This document shows, piece after piece, positions 17,350-25,955 of a stretch of 64,000 nucleotides of DNA. Source of the DNA: Olsenella sp. KGMB02461 (GTDB lineage Bacteria > Actinomycetota > Coriobacteriia > Coriobacteriales > Atopobiaceae); the NCBI RefSeq assembly GCF_012584445.1, contig NZ_JABAHI010000008.1:248001-312000 (forward strand), read 5' to 3'. Each line of letters begins with the position of its first letter. Position 1 is the first letter of the stretch. The position numbers were made by a program, and so were the translations under genes. Under the pieces are notes generated by a model. It made no database searches. It was not told the origin of the DNA and saw only the letters and a program-made list of their open reading frames with translations.

Positions 17350-19227
17350 ATGAGCACCACGGAGTTTTCTATCATTCTTCCTGCGTTGCCCAATCGCCCT
17401 TGGGCCGCAGCGCTCAGCAGCTGTTTAGCCCAAGAGGGCGTTCGTGCCACTGTGACGGTACTGGCCACTTATGACACGGCAGACGGCGCCCCCGCTTTGG
17501 ATCCCGCAGAAAGCGCCCTTTTGGAAGGCCTCTCTGTGCCTGATTCCATCGAAGTGCGCTGGGTTTCCGCGCATTCTGCCGAGGATCTGCACTCCTACCT
17601 GGCAGTGTTGCTCTCTACGCCGGCTCAATGGGTGATGCTTTTGCATCCAGACTGTGTGCTGGCTCCCACTGCCTGCGCCCAAGCCCGAGACTTCGCAGTG
17701 GCTCACGAGGCTTCTCTGGTGATCCCTGGAACTCAAGAGATTACCTTGGATACCGCTCAGGGTGAGGCCACCCAAGCGATCTTTGGCAGCCATCTGGCAT
17801 CCTTGGACCCCGCCTGTCTTTTGGCAGACCACACCAGCGCCATCCTTGCCTGTGCCGCGATGCTTTCTGCCACCGTCCAGACCCCTGTGCGCCATAGCTT
17901 CCTCTTCAGCCTTTGCTCTTTGGCAAAGCGGGCGCATATCACCCAGATGCCACTGGCAGAAGAGCTTTTCGAAGGCGCCCCCAAGACGCTCTGCGATTGC
18001 CAGGAGGTCTCCGAAGCTGCCGCCATCGCTTCTCAAGTGGGTCGCATGATCTCCCAAAACCAGCGCTGGGATCAGCTGCGTGTCAGCTACGAGGTGCTCT
18101 GCCAAGAGCTGCTCGAGCCCTTTGCCAGAGCCTGCTTCCCTGCAGCTTGTCATGCCGAAGCCTCTAAAATGGTGGCCAAAGAAGGCCCGGTGTCGCTTTT
18201 TGACACTTTGGCAGAGTGCTGGCCTCTCCCCGAGCTTGTCTCGAGCATTGCCTACTGGGCTACCTCTCATCCTGAGACCATCGCTTCGGTGGTGCTTCGC
18301 GCCGGCTGCCTGGAGGCCCACCTCGACGCCCTCGATCGCGTGATGGTGGTCACCTGCCCTCGAAGTCCTCTGTCGCTGGACGACAGCAATGAGATCCAGG
18401 ATGCCTTGGATCGCTTCGCCATTCAAACCTCGAAGTTTTACACAATGGCTCCCCTCGCTGCCGAGAAACCCCTCGATGCTTGCAGCATCACTGCCCTTAA
18501 AACCACGTCCTCTAGGGCAGCGTCATCGGAGGGCGCCTGTGGCTTCCCTCTGGCTTTGGCCCAGCGCTGGCACCGGGCCCTCAGGGAGGAGGCGCCAGAT
18601 CTGGTGGTCCTTCCACTCTGCAACTCCCCCGAGCTCTTCTGGGGCGCCCTCATGGCGCGCCTGGCGCACATTCCGGTGGTGGCCGTTGCTCAGTCTGGCA
18701 ACCAGGACGGCTCCAAGGCGCCCTGGGCCAAGGCTGCCGCCAGCTTGGCCTCGGTGGTAGCGGTGGATGCCGAGGCTGCAGACCCTCTGATAGGCTCCAA
18801 TACCACGGATCTCAATGGCTCCCAGTCTGCCAAGGAGCGTTTCTCGGCATCGCTGACCTCGGCGCTATTGGCAGCTCATGGCAAAGCCCCAACCATCATT
18901 CGCGGCGCTTCTGAGCCATTGGCCCTTTGGGCCAGCCGAGTGCTGGATGCTCTAGAAGAGCGGCTCTCCCAGCCTCCCGCGCCTTCCATGCCTGCCGACG
19001 CCCTGTTGCCCCTCTTCGACGCACGGCTTAACAGCGGGCAGCGGTCGTTCTTATCGGCAGAGCAGATGGCAGCTCAGCTCGAGGATCGTGTAGAAATTCT
19101 TGAGGCGCGTCTGGCTGCCTCTCGAAGCGAGGCGGCCATGCTGCGCAGGCGTTTGGCAGAAGCCCAGGGTTTCACCCCAGAACCGCGCACCCCCAATTGC
19201 CCCCTCTCCCCCCGAGACGATTGCTAA
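17350..19227 (+). CDS. Glycosyltransferase-like coiled-coil protein, first of tandem pair
   Basis: 625 aa, no confident family. The N-terminus (FSIILPALPNRPW, then WVMLLHPDCVLAP near residue 100) resembles a degenerate GT-A (family 2) fold without a clear DXD. The middle (about 400-480; PDLVVLPLCNSPELFWGALMARL) resembles half of a GT-B Rossmann fold. The last 50 residues (EDRVEILEARLAASRSEAAM) are coiled coil. The following gene has the same plan. A role in surface glycan assembly, possibly as a non-catalytic scaffold, is inference. The ribosome site is weak (GAGG). Confidence 0.6.
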   Translation: MSTTEFSIILPALPNRPWAAALSSCLAQEGVRATVTVLATYDTADGAPALDPAESALLEGLSVPDSIEVRWVSAHSAEDLHSYLAVLLSTPAQWVMLLHPDCVLAPTACAQARDFAVAHEASLVIPGTQEITLDTAQGEATQAIFGSHLASLDPACLLADHTSAILACAAMLSATVQTPVRHSFLFSLCSLAKRAHITQMPLAEELFEGAPKTLCDCQEVSEAAAIASQVGRMISQNQRWDQLRVSYEVLCQELLEPFARACFPAACHAEASKMVAKEGPVSLFDTLAECWPLPELVSSIAYWATSHPETIASVVLRAGCLEAHLDALDRVMVVTCPRSPLSLDDSNEIQDALDRFAIQTSKFYTMAPLAAEKPLDACSITALKTTSSRAASSEGACGFPLALAQRWHRALREEAPDLVVLPLCNSPELFWGALMARLAHIPVVAVAQSGNQDGSKAPWAKAAASLASVVAVDAEAADPLIGSNTTDLNGSQSAKERFSASLTSALLAAHGKAPTIIRGASEPLALWASRVLDALEERLSQPPAPSMPADALLPLFDARLNSGQRSFLSAEQMAAQLEDRVEILEARLAASRSEAAMLRRRLAEAQGFTPEPRTPNCPLSPRDDC

Positions 19228-19249
19228 TGCAACTTTTTTGGAAGGCCCA

Positions 19250-19291
19250 TTAAGGGTAGAGTGTGAACTATCCGCGCACTCACACCCTTAA
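19250..19291 (+). other. Hairpin between the two glycosyltransferase-like genes
   Basis: TTAAGGGT (AGA) GTGTGA pairs with TCACACCCTTAA across a 3-base bulge, in the 89-base gap just before the ribosome site of the second gene. There is no U-run after it, so it may modulate translation or mRNA processing rather than end transcription. Confidence 0.45.
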
Positions 19292-19316
19292 TCACACCCT
19301 GCGAGGAGGCCTTCTT

Positions 19317-21170
19317 ATGGCATGCGACGTCTCGGTCATCATTCGCTCTTCCAATGGCGGGGCTTATCTCCCTGCGGCAATTCAGGCTGCCATGGCCCAA
19401 GAAGGATTGAATTTCGAGATTGTGGTGGTTGATGACGCCAGCACAGATTCCACCGCCCAGGTAGCGGCAGAGGCATCGCTGGCCCATCCTTCCCTGCGCG
19501 TGATCTCTATGGCAGAGCACTCCGGCCGCATGGAAAGCTATCGCGCCGGCCTCCGCGCTTCTTCGGGCACCTATGTGCTCTTCTCGGATGCCCCAGACAC
19601 GCTTTTGCCTCAAAGCCTGGGTCGCCTTTTTCAAGTGGCCAGTCAAACCCGGGCAGACACCCTGGTGACCTCCTCCGAGTTCAAGCCGCTGCTAGATTCC
19701 CTGGATGCCAATGATGCACAGAGGCCCGCAGCTTCGTCTCAAGCCTCCGTATCGCCCGAGGATACAGGCAATATCTCTGAGGCCCGCCTCTTGGCTGCCG
19801 ACATCTTTAGCGACCAAGATACCGGCGCTGCCGTGCGCGTGGTGTCGCCGCTGATGCAGACGGTGGACGGCGAGGCTATCATCGACGTCTTCTTCCGCAC
19901 TCGCAGTGTGCCGGTGCAACTGCGCGGGCGCCTCTTCAAAACCGAGCTGGCCCGCCACGCATTTGCAGAGATCGAAATCAACTCTGTGGCTTCTCACGAC
20001 GAGGCGGTCGCAGGGTTCATGTGCGCCATCCTGGCCCAACGCCTGGTGGTGCGCCCGGATCTCCACGGCCTCGTCATTGCTGAGAACCCCGCGCCGTCCC
20101 TTCTAGAGGCCCCAGATTTCGCCGCCATCTGCGCCAACCGGTCCACTGCCGAGGTGGCGGTAGGCTACCTCAACCGCTCCGAGCAATGGGAGCGCTACTA
20201 CGATGCCTGGGAAGGCTTGGCGGTGGGTTTGGTGCGCCAAGCCACCGATATCTTCCCTGCTCGGGTGCAGCCGGTGGCCTGGGCCGATGCCGCCACAGAG
20301 CTTCTCAATTGCTGGGGCGCCCCCTATATCGCCGCAGCCCTGGAAGACAACGAGGACTCCGATCTTTGCTCGGTCGCCATTGCCCTTGCAAGCTCGGCTG
20401 CCTTGGCGCAGACAGGAGCCAGGCCTCACAACCTCGCTATTTTAGTGCGCGAGGGCGACGACTTGGTGCAGCTGCGAAAGCTCCAAGACTCACTGGCTTC
20501 TCGCCGCACCAGCTGCTCCATCATTGCCGAGGAAGGCGCTGCCACAGGCTCCCTTGCGGTGGCTCAAACCATTCCTGCCTATAGCTCCACGCTGGAGCGT
20601 GCCCGAGAGCTCTCGCGCATTTTGAGCGACCTGGAGATTGACGGGTTGGTGCTCTCTGCCGGTGATGTGCGCGGGGTTTACGACGAGCTGGTAGCCAGAG
20701 CCCAGATGGTCCCTGTCGCCCTCATCGCCACTGAGCCTATCGAGTCAGTGGCCGCCTATCGCGCCATAGCCGCCCAGGTGGCTTTGGCCAGCTGCGTGGT
20801 GCCGGCCACTGGAGTCGATTCAGAGCTATGGAGCTTGCTGGGAGTGCGCATCGCCAGCCTAGGTGGGCTTGTGGCTTCGCTTTCCTTGGGCACCACCAGG
20901 GCAGACCTCAATGCCCGCCGTCTGGCGCTGCAGCTCAACACGCTGGTCCGCTCCTATCAGAGGTCTATCGACAACCTCAAGGAATCCTGCGCCCATGCCA
21001 TCGACCGCAACGGCCGCATGGAGACCCAGATCGCCGGCCTCAAAGATCGCTGCGCCAATTTGGAAGGGCGTTTGGAAGAAGCAGTGGCTGAGCGCGACGA
21101 GCTGGAACGAGAGCTAGAATCCCTGCGCTCCTCAGGAATCTTTTCTCGGCTGCGCCATAAAGGCAAGTAA
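19317..21170 (+). CDS. Family 2 glycosyltransferase-like coiled-coil protein, second of tandem pair
   Basis: 617 aa. The first 110 residues are a recognisable family 2 GT-A fold: VSVIIRSSNGGAYLPAAIQA, FEIVVVDDASTDST, then the nucleotide-binding region replaced by LFSDAPDTLLP instead of a clean DXD. The middle is unassigned, with an Asp/Glu-rich Rossmann-like segment (about 375-540). The C-terminal 90 residues (RNGRMETQIAGL onward to LERELESL) are a strong coiled coil. No transmembrane segment. The start at 19317 has GAGGAGG; the open stretch upstream lacks a site. Domain order matches the preceding gene, suggesting an old duplication. Confidence 0.65.
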   Translation: MACDVSVIIRSSNGGAYLPAAIQAAMAQEGLNFEIVVVDDASTDSTAQVAAEASLAHPSLRVISMAEHSGRMESYRAGLRASSGTYVLFSDAPDTLLPQSLGRLFQVASQTRADTLVTSSEFKPLLDSLDANDAQRPAASSQASVSPEDTGNISEARLLAADIFSDQDTGAAVRVVSPLMQTVDGEAIIDVFFRTRSVPVQLRGRLFKTELARHAFAEIEINSVASHDEAVAGFMCAILAQRLVVRPDLHGLVIAENPAPSLLEAPDFAAICANRSTAEVAVGYLNRSEQWERYYDAWEGLAVGLVRQATDIFPARVQPVAWADAATELLNCWGAPYIAAALEDNEDSDLCSVAIALASSAALAQTGARPHNLAILVREGDDLVQLRKLQDSLASRRTSCSIIAEEGAATGSLAVAQTIPAYSSTLERARELSRILSDLEIDGLVLSAGDVRGVYDELVARAQMVPVALIATEPIESVAAYRAIAAQVALASCVVPATGVDSELWSLLGVRIASLGGLVASLSLGTTRADLNARRLALQLNTLVRSYQRSIDNLKESCAHAIDRNGRMETQIAGLKDRCANLEGRLEEAVAERDELERELESLRSSGIFSRLRHKGK

Positions 21171-21248
21171 AGCTGCACGTTCTGCACATCCGCCCAGGTT
21201 CTCGAGAGTTCGCCAACCATATGTGCAAGCCAGCAGCATTTCAAGGCA

Positions 21249-21283
21249 ATCGCCCTTCCCCGCACGTGGTGGAGAAGGGCGAT
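21249..21283. terminator. Hairpin between convergent glycosyltransferase-like and thiZ genes
   Basis: ATCGCCCTTC (21249-21258) and GAAGGGCGAT (21274-21283) form a 10-bp stem that inner CCCC/GG pairs can extend. It lies in the gap between convergent genes; U-runs are weak on both sides. Confidence 0.5.
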
Positions 21284-21307
21284 CGGTTCGTACATAATTG
21301 GTAACGC

Positions 21308-22084
21308 TCAGTGCTCTAGCAGCTCCAGTACCTGGCGTTTTGTCGCCAGCGCGTCGGAGGTGAGCATGAATTGGCCGCGATCTTTGCGCGGACACTCGAT
21401 AGCCACCTCTCCCACCAGGCGGCTCACCTGACCTTGAGCAGGGTTTCCTGCCAGTACCAAAATGCGATCGGCCATGGCGATGGCCTCGTCCACATCATGG
21501 GTCACCAACATGCAGGTGAGGCCTAAGCGGCTCATGAGGTCCAAGAACCAAGACCTCATGTCGGCTCGCGTGAGTGCGTCTAAGGCCGAGAAGGGCTCAT
21601 CCATCAGCAGCACTGGATCATCCATCAAGTAGGTGCGCAGCAGGGCTGCCCGCTGGCGCATGCCGCCCGAGAGCTGATCGGGATAGAGCCCCTGTGCCCC
21701 TTCAAGCCCAAAGCGATCCAACTGCGAGGCTACCTGTGCCCGAGCCTCTTTGAGACTCATTCCTTTGAGCAGCAGGGGCAAAGCGGCGTTGTCCTGCACC
21801 GTGCGCTCGGGTATGAGCAGGTCTTTTTGAAGCATGTAGGCAACAGACCCCGGCACACCGGTAATGTCTTTGTCTCCTACAAACACTTGGCCGCGCTCAG
21901 GGGCGGTAAGGCCAGCCAAGGCATGGAAGAGCGTGGTCTTTCCCGAGCCCGATCGGCCTACCAAACAGACCAGCTCTCCAGCTGCCACCGAGAAGGTCAC
22001 ATCCTCCACGATGGGCTCCCCTTCCCAGGAAAGCCAGAGGTGGGAGGCCGTAAGCCCTGCTACTTGAGGATCGATGTCGCCCAT
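21308..22084 (-). CDS. thiZ: Thiamine-precursor ABC transporter, ATP-binding protein
   Basis: A 258-aa ABC ATPase of the nitrate/taurine/thiamine-precursor class. Walker A is GRSGSGKTT (about 38), the signature is LSGGMRQRAALLR, Walker B is VLLMDEPFSALDA and the switch His is in VTHDVDEA. It is the last gene of a TPP-riboswitch-controlled operon with a permease and an NMT1-type binding protein, hence hydroxymethylpyrimidine or a related thiamine precursor as probable cargo. Nine bases separate its start from the thiY stop. Confidence 0.88.
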   Translation of the reverse strand: MGDIDPQVAGLTASHLWLSWEGEPIVEDVTFSVAAGELVCLVGRSGSGKTTLFHALAGLTAPERGQVFVGDKDITGVPGSVAYMLQKDLLIPERTVQDNAALPLLLKGMSLKEARAQVASQLDRFGLEGAQGLYPDQLSGGMRQRAALLRTYLMDDPVLLMDEPFSALDALTRADMRSWFLDLMSRLGLTCMLVTHDVDEAIAMADRILVLAGNPAQGQVSRLVGEVAIECPRKDRGQFMLTSDALATKRQVLELLEH

Positions 22085-22092
22085 GGCAGTCT

Positions 22093-23124
22093 TTACGCCT
22101 CCGGCAGGTATTCGTTGGTAAAGCCGCTACTGGCCTCAATGGCCACCGGCGTGAGCTTTTGGTCATTCATCCACTGATAGAACTTCTCCCAACGGCTCTT
22201 GTCAATGTAGCCCCACTGAGGTGCGTCAGCCACGTACTTGTCTGCCAGGTATTCCTGGGAAGCCTTGGCCAACGCCGGATCGATCTCAGGATTGGCCGCC
22301 ACAAGAACCTCTGCGGCATCATCGGGGTTTTGCACCGCATACTCATAGCCTTTTTGAGTGGCTGCCAAGAAGTGCCTCACGGTGTCTGGCTGCTCTGCCA
22401 AGAAGCTGTCATTGGCGATGATAACCGGCGTGTAGTAGTCAAAGGTGTCGTCGATGTCGATAAAGGCAACGTAGTCCACCGGGTAGTCTTGGATTTTGGC
22501 ATTTTGACCTGCCCACGCCTCATAGCACCAGATGGCGTCGAATTGATCTGCCTTGAGACCGGTGACCTCGTCGGTGGAATTGGCAGGTACCAACTCGACT
22601 TTGGACCAGTCGCCGCCGTCAGATTCCACCACTGAGCGCACGATGGCCTTCTCCACGTCTTGATCCCAGGTGCCGTAGCGCTTGCCCTCAAGCCCTTTAG
22701 GCCTGTCAATGCCGCCTCCCTTGCGAGAGATGAGGCCGGAGGTGTTGTGTTGAATGATGGCGGCAATGGCGGTCACCGGAAAGGGGTTGTCGCTGCCCAG
22801 GTAGTTAGCCATCACATCTTGATAGGACATGCCTAGTTGAGCCTTGCCAGTGCCTACCAGCGCATCAGCGCCATCCTCAGGGGGTTGAACGATCTCAAGA
22901 TCGATGCCCTCGTTAGCATAGAAGCCCTTTTCTTGAGCCACATAGATGCCTGTGTGGTTGGTGTTGGGAGTGTAATCCAGCACAAAGGTAAGTTTCTCCA
23001 AGCCATCAGAAGATGCCTGAGTAGTGTTTGCAGCGCCATTGGGATTGCAGGCAGCAAGCGAGAGGCCTGCCAAGCCGGCGCCTGCCAGCTTGAGAAAGCC
23101 GCTGCGGCTATAGGAACGATTCAT
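22093..23124 (-). CDS. thiY: Thiamine-precursor-binding lipoprotein (NMT1/ThiY-like)
   Basis: A 343-aa secreted substrate-binding lipoprotein. It has an N-terminal signal with lipobox LSLAAC (Cys at about 25), then the NMT1/ThiY fold starting LTFVLDYTPNTNHTGIYVA, where pyrimidine-precursor binders carry conserved aromatic and Asn residues. The PP..GADALVGTGKAQLG stretch is also typical. It delivers the ligand to ThiX/ThiZ. The ribosome site is GGAGG. The cargo is inferred from the riboswitch. Confidence 0.87.
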   Translation of the reverse strand: MNRSYSRSGFLKLAGAGLAGLSLAACNPNGAANTTQASSDGLEKLTFVLDYTPNTNHTGIYVAQEKGFYANEGIDLEIVQPPEDGADALVGTGKAQLGMSYQDVMANYLGSDNPFPVTAIAAIIQHNTSGLISRKGGGIDRPKGLEGKRYGTWDQDVEKAIVRSVVESDGGDWSKVELVPANSTDEVTGLKADQFDAIWCYEAWAGQNAKIQDYPVDYVAFIDIDDTFDYYTPVIIANDSFLAEQPDTVRHFLAATQKGYEYAVQNPDDAAEVLVAANPEIDPALAKASQEYLADKYVADAPQWGYIDKSRWEKFYQWMNDQKLTPVAIEASSGFTNEYLPEA

Positions 23125-23149
23125 CTAAGACCTCCAAGAGGTGACGGGG

Positions 23150-23944
23150 TTATTTGCCTTGAGAGGCATGGGAGACCTCTACAGACTTGTTTGTAGCTGC
23201 ACGCCAGGGCATGGCAATGCGCGCTATCAAGTCGATCAAACCCATGAGGGCTAAAGAGAGTGCAGAAATGATAAGGATGACGGCAAACATCTGGTCATAG
23301 GAGTAAGACTTGCGCACACGCGTCATATAGACTCCCAACCCGTCAAAGCCGCCGAGCCATTCAGCTACTACTGCGCCTACCACGGCGTAGGTAGCGCTGA
23401 TGCGCAATCCTGAGAAAAACGAACCCGCCGCAGCCGGGATCTTCACATAGCGAAAGATCTGCCAGCGATTGGCTCCCATGGTGCGCATAAGGTCGATGGC
23501 ATCGGGATCCACCGAGGCAAAGCCTTCTGCCAGAGCCACCGTGATGGGAAAGAAGGTGGTGAGCGCCACCAAGAGCACCTTGGGCAGCATGCCGTAGCCC
23601 AGCCAAAGCACCAAGAGCGGTGCGATGGCCACTGTAGGGATGGTCTGGCTTAGGGTCACCAGAGGATTGAGAGCGGCTTTTACCAGGGCGAAGCGATCCA
23701 TGAGCACCGCAAGGCCAAAGCCCGCTGCCACACCGCATGCCAGGCCCACAAGGGCTTCTGTGAGTGTCACCAGGCCATGGGAGGCCAGAAGAGGCGCATC
23801 AACAATGAGCGCTTCTACCACATCCAAAGGGCTAGGCAATAGGAAGGCAGGCACGAGCCCAAAGCTCACTGCGCACTGCCACACCACAAGCACCGCAACC
23901 ACGGTGACGGTGGGGGCCACCCAAGAGCGACGAGCAGATCTCAC
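23150..23944 (-). CDS. thiX: Thiamine-precursor ABC transporter permease
   Basis: A 264-aa permease of the BPD_transp_1 family with about six helices. The cytoplasmic EAA loop reads DLMRTMGANRWQIFRYVKIPAA (about residues 150-170). Its GTG start overlaps the stop of the upstream thiamine-binding gene by one base (TAGTG), indicating translational coupling. It forms the channel for ThiY-delivered cargo. Confidence 0.88.
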   Translation of the reverse strand: MRSARRSWVAPTVTVVAVLVVWQCAVSFGLVPAFLLPSPLDVVEALIVDAPLLASHGLVTLTEALVGLACGVAAGFGLAVLMDRFALVKAALNPLVTLSQTIPTVAIAPLLVLWLGYGMLPKVLLVALTTFFPITVALAEGFASVDPDAIDLMRTMGANRWQIFRYVKIPAAAGSFFSGLRISATYAVVGAVVAEWLGGFDGLGVYMTRVRKSYSYDQMFAVILIISALSLALMGLIDLIARIAMPWRAATNKSVEVSHASQGK

Positions 23945-24282
23945 TAGTTCTCCTCGGCATGAGAAGCATCGAATGCGGCGTTGACCTGAGCGTACTTGCC
24001 CACTTTGCGCTCGGTGGTGAGCATGGGCTCTTCTGAGCGGACATCAATCTTTGCGTAGGTCATAACCTTGCCGGCGCCAGCTGCGATGGCGATGCGCTGG
24101 CACTCGGCCAAGATGCTCATGCACAAGTCATAGTCACCCTCGATGGCAGACTCAAAGGGGCCCACAAACAGGCTTACGGGTTGGGACTTGAGGTAATCGA
24201 TGACCTCGTCCACGATGCGTACTACTTCATCGTCTGAGGCGGCGTCCATGGGCAGTACTTGAATTGCAACGGCGCACTCCAT
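23944..24282 (-). CDS. Small thiamine-binding protein (MTH1187/YkoF-like)
   Basis: A 112-aa cytoplasmic protein of the thiamine-binding/MTH1187 family (PF01910): AVAIQVLPMDA at the start, VDEVIDYLKSQ, then VGPFESAIEGDYD. Related proteins bind thiamine or its pyrimidine. It is the first gene after the TPP riboswitch and is coupled to thiX, so it probably buffers or hands over the imported ligand (inference). The start at 24282 has AAAGGAC; the 12 codons upstream lie within the riboswitch leader and are rejected. Confidence 0.85.
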   Translation of the reverse strand: MECAVAIQVLPMDAASDDEVVRIVDEVIDYLKSQPVSLFVGPFESAIEGDYDLCMSILAECQRIAIAAGAGKVMTYAKIDVRSEEPMLTTERKVGKYAQVNAAFDASHAEEN

Positions 24283-24304
24283 TGCACGTCCTTTCTGGCG
24301 GCAT

Positions 24305-24326
24305 AAAAATCCCGCCACATTGCGGG
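24305..24326 (-). terminator. Expression-platform terminator of the TPP riboswitch
   Basis: On the minus strand CCCGC-AATGTG-GCGGG is followed directly by ATTTTTAT, a canonical intrinsic terminator, between the aptamer and the first start codon. Ligand-bound aptamer should favour it, closing the operon when TPP is abundant. Confidence 0.88.
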
Positions 24327-24344
24327 ACCCGGAGGCGAAGTCGC

Positions 24345-24435
24345 ATGGTCCCTACGCTGGCATTATCCAGATCAGGTTCTTGGGTCGTGGAATTGGGTTC
24401 CACCTCTCAGCCGGGCCAAATCCCCAGCTCCCCTT
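24345..24435 (-). ncRNA. TPP (Thi-box) riboswitch aptamer
   Basis: Read on the minus strand the leader has the Thi-box landmarks in order: GGGGAGC, GGCTGAGAGG, AACCC, GAACCTGATCTGGATAATGC and CAGCGTAGGGA. Spacing matches the TPP aptamer. It is followed by an intrinsic terminator and then the thiamine-binding/thiXYZ operon, so this is a transcriptional OFF switch. Confidence 0.97.
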
Positions 24436-24444
24436 TGTCCATGG

Positions 24445-24472
24445 ATTATAGCGTGTACGAGATGTGGCGCAA
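24445..24472 (-). promoter_or_regulatory. Promoter of the TPP-riboswitch operon
   Basis: TATAAT at 24445-24450 (minus strand) with TTGCGC 16 bases upstream (24467-24472). Start of transcription is expected near 24438, immediately before the aptamer. Confidence 0.7.
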
Positions 24473-24592
24473 AGGACGAGCTTATATCTGACAAACTCTT
24501 GGATTTAAATTTGCAGGTGAGACAGGCTCGTGCTGCGCCGGTCGACTACTCTAAAGGGAAGCCAAGAACTCCACTGCGGAGAGGATGCTTCT

Positions 24593-25930
24593 ATGTCAAC
24601 GCTCGAGTCCACTGCCACCTCCAACACTTCCTATCAAAGCCTCGATTACAGGCGTTTGGGTGAGGCAGTGAGAGAGGCGCTCTTAGAGATAGATGTGGCT
24701 GTAGCGGACTCTCAAGAGGTTCCTCAACTCATCAAGAAGCTGAGCCAGGCCATCGAGCCTGCGGTCATAGAGATCCGCCGCTACCTCCATGCGCATCCTG
24801 AGCGTTCGTTGGAAGAGACCCAAACTGCTCTCACCATTGCACACCAGCTGGAAGCTTTGGGCATCCCCTACTACATGCCTTATGAGAACAGCGTGGTAGC
24901 CACCATCAAGGGCACCGCTCCCGGCGCCTATGATTCGCAGAGCCATCCTCGCAAGCGTCTGCTCATGCGTGCCGATATCGACGCCCTTCCGGTGCAAGAA
25001 GAGACTGGCGCACCCTATGCCTCCCAAACTCCTGGAATCATGCATGCCTGTGGTCATGATTGCCATGCAGCCATGCTTTTGGGAGCAGCCGCCATCCTTT
25101 CTTGCATTGCCCCCGTGCTTTGCGGCGAGGTGCGCTTGGTGTTCCAACCAGCCGAGGAAAACTCCACCGGCGCCTCCATGATGGTGAAGGCTGGCGTGTG
25201 CGACGGGGTCGACGGAGCCTATGGCTGTCACATCTGGAGCGAGGTACCGGCAGGCAAAGTCTCTCTTGAGGCGGGTCCACGCATGGCCAACGCGGACTGG
25301 TGGCGCATCGACATCAAAGGCAAGTCTGCCCATGGGGCGCTCCCCCACCGCGGCGCCGACGCCATCTTGGCTGGAGCCGCCATCATCGAGGAACTTCAAA
25401 CCATCGTGAGCCGATCAGTCTCCCCCTTCGAGCCCGCGGTGGTGACCGTGGGTCAGTTCCATGGAGGCACCGCCCGCAATGTGGTGGCAGGCTCTGCCTG
25501 GCTCGAAGGCACCGTGCGCACCTTCGACCCCGAGATCCACGCGCGCATGCCCCTGCTAATGAAGCGCGTTGCCGAGGAGACCGCCGCCGCCTTGGGCTGC
25601 GAGGCCACGGTGAGCCAGTATGACTTGGGCAGTTGGGCTGTGGTAAACGACGCCCAGGCTTCCCAAATCGCTGCACGCGCGGCGGAAGCGGTTCTCGGCA
25701 AGGATGCCATCGCTCGCTACCGAGGCTCCATGCCCGGCGAAGACTTCTCTGAGTATCTTTTCGAAGTGCCGGGCGTCTTCGTGTTTTTGGGTTGTGCCAA
25801 TCCTTCTAAGGGGCCAGTGCACCCTCAGCATTCCTGCTTCTACAACCCCGACGAGACCGTGCTCAAAAGCGGCGTCGCCCTAGAGGCTGCCTATGCCTGG
25901 GAATTCCTAGGCGAGGGGCTTGCGCACTAG
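24593..25930 (+). CDS. M20 family amidohydrolase/peptidase (hippurate hydrolase-like)
   Basis: A 445-aa metal-dependent amidohydrolase of the M20D group. RRYLHAHPE (about 62), MRADIDALPVQEETG, HACGHDCHAAMLLGAA and FQPAEE are the classic metal and catalytic motifs; GKSAHGALPHRGADA marks the lid domain. It hydrolyses N-acyl or aminoacyl amides; the exact substrate is unknown. The start at 24593 has GGAGAGG; the upstream open codons are rejected. Divergent from the thiamine operon. Confidence 0.88.
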   Translation: MSTLESTATSNTSYQSLDYRRLGEAVREALLEIDVAVADSQEVPQLIKKLSQAIEPAVIEIRRYLHAHPERSLEETQTALTIAHQLEALGIPYYMPYENSVVATIKGTAPGAYDSQSHPRKRLLMRADIDALPVQEETGAPYASQTPGIMHACGHDCHAAMLLGAAAILSCIAPVLCGEVRLVFQPAEENSTGASMMVKAGVCDGVDGAYGCHIWSEVPAGKVSLEAGPRMANADWWRIDIKGKSAHGALPHRGADAILAGAAIIEELQTIVSRSVSPFEPAVVTVGQFHGGTARNVVAGSAWLEGTVRTFDPEIHARMPLLMKRVAEETAAALGCEATVSQYDLGSWAVVNDAQASQIAARAAEAVLGKDAIARYRGSMPGEDFSEYLFEVPGVFVFLGCANPSKGPVHPQHSCFYNPDETVLKSGVALEAAYAWEFLGEGLAH

Positions 25931-25955
25931 GGCGTCGCGTGAATCAGCAGTACGA

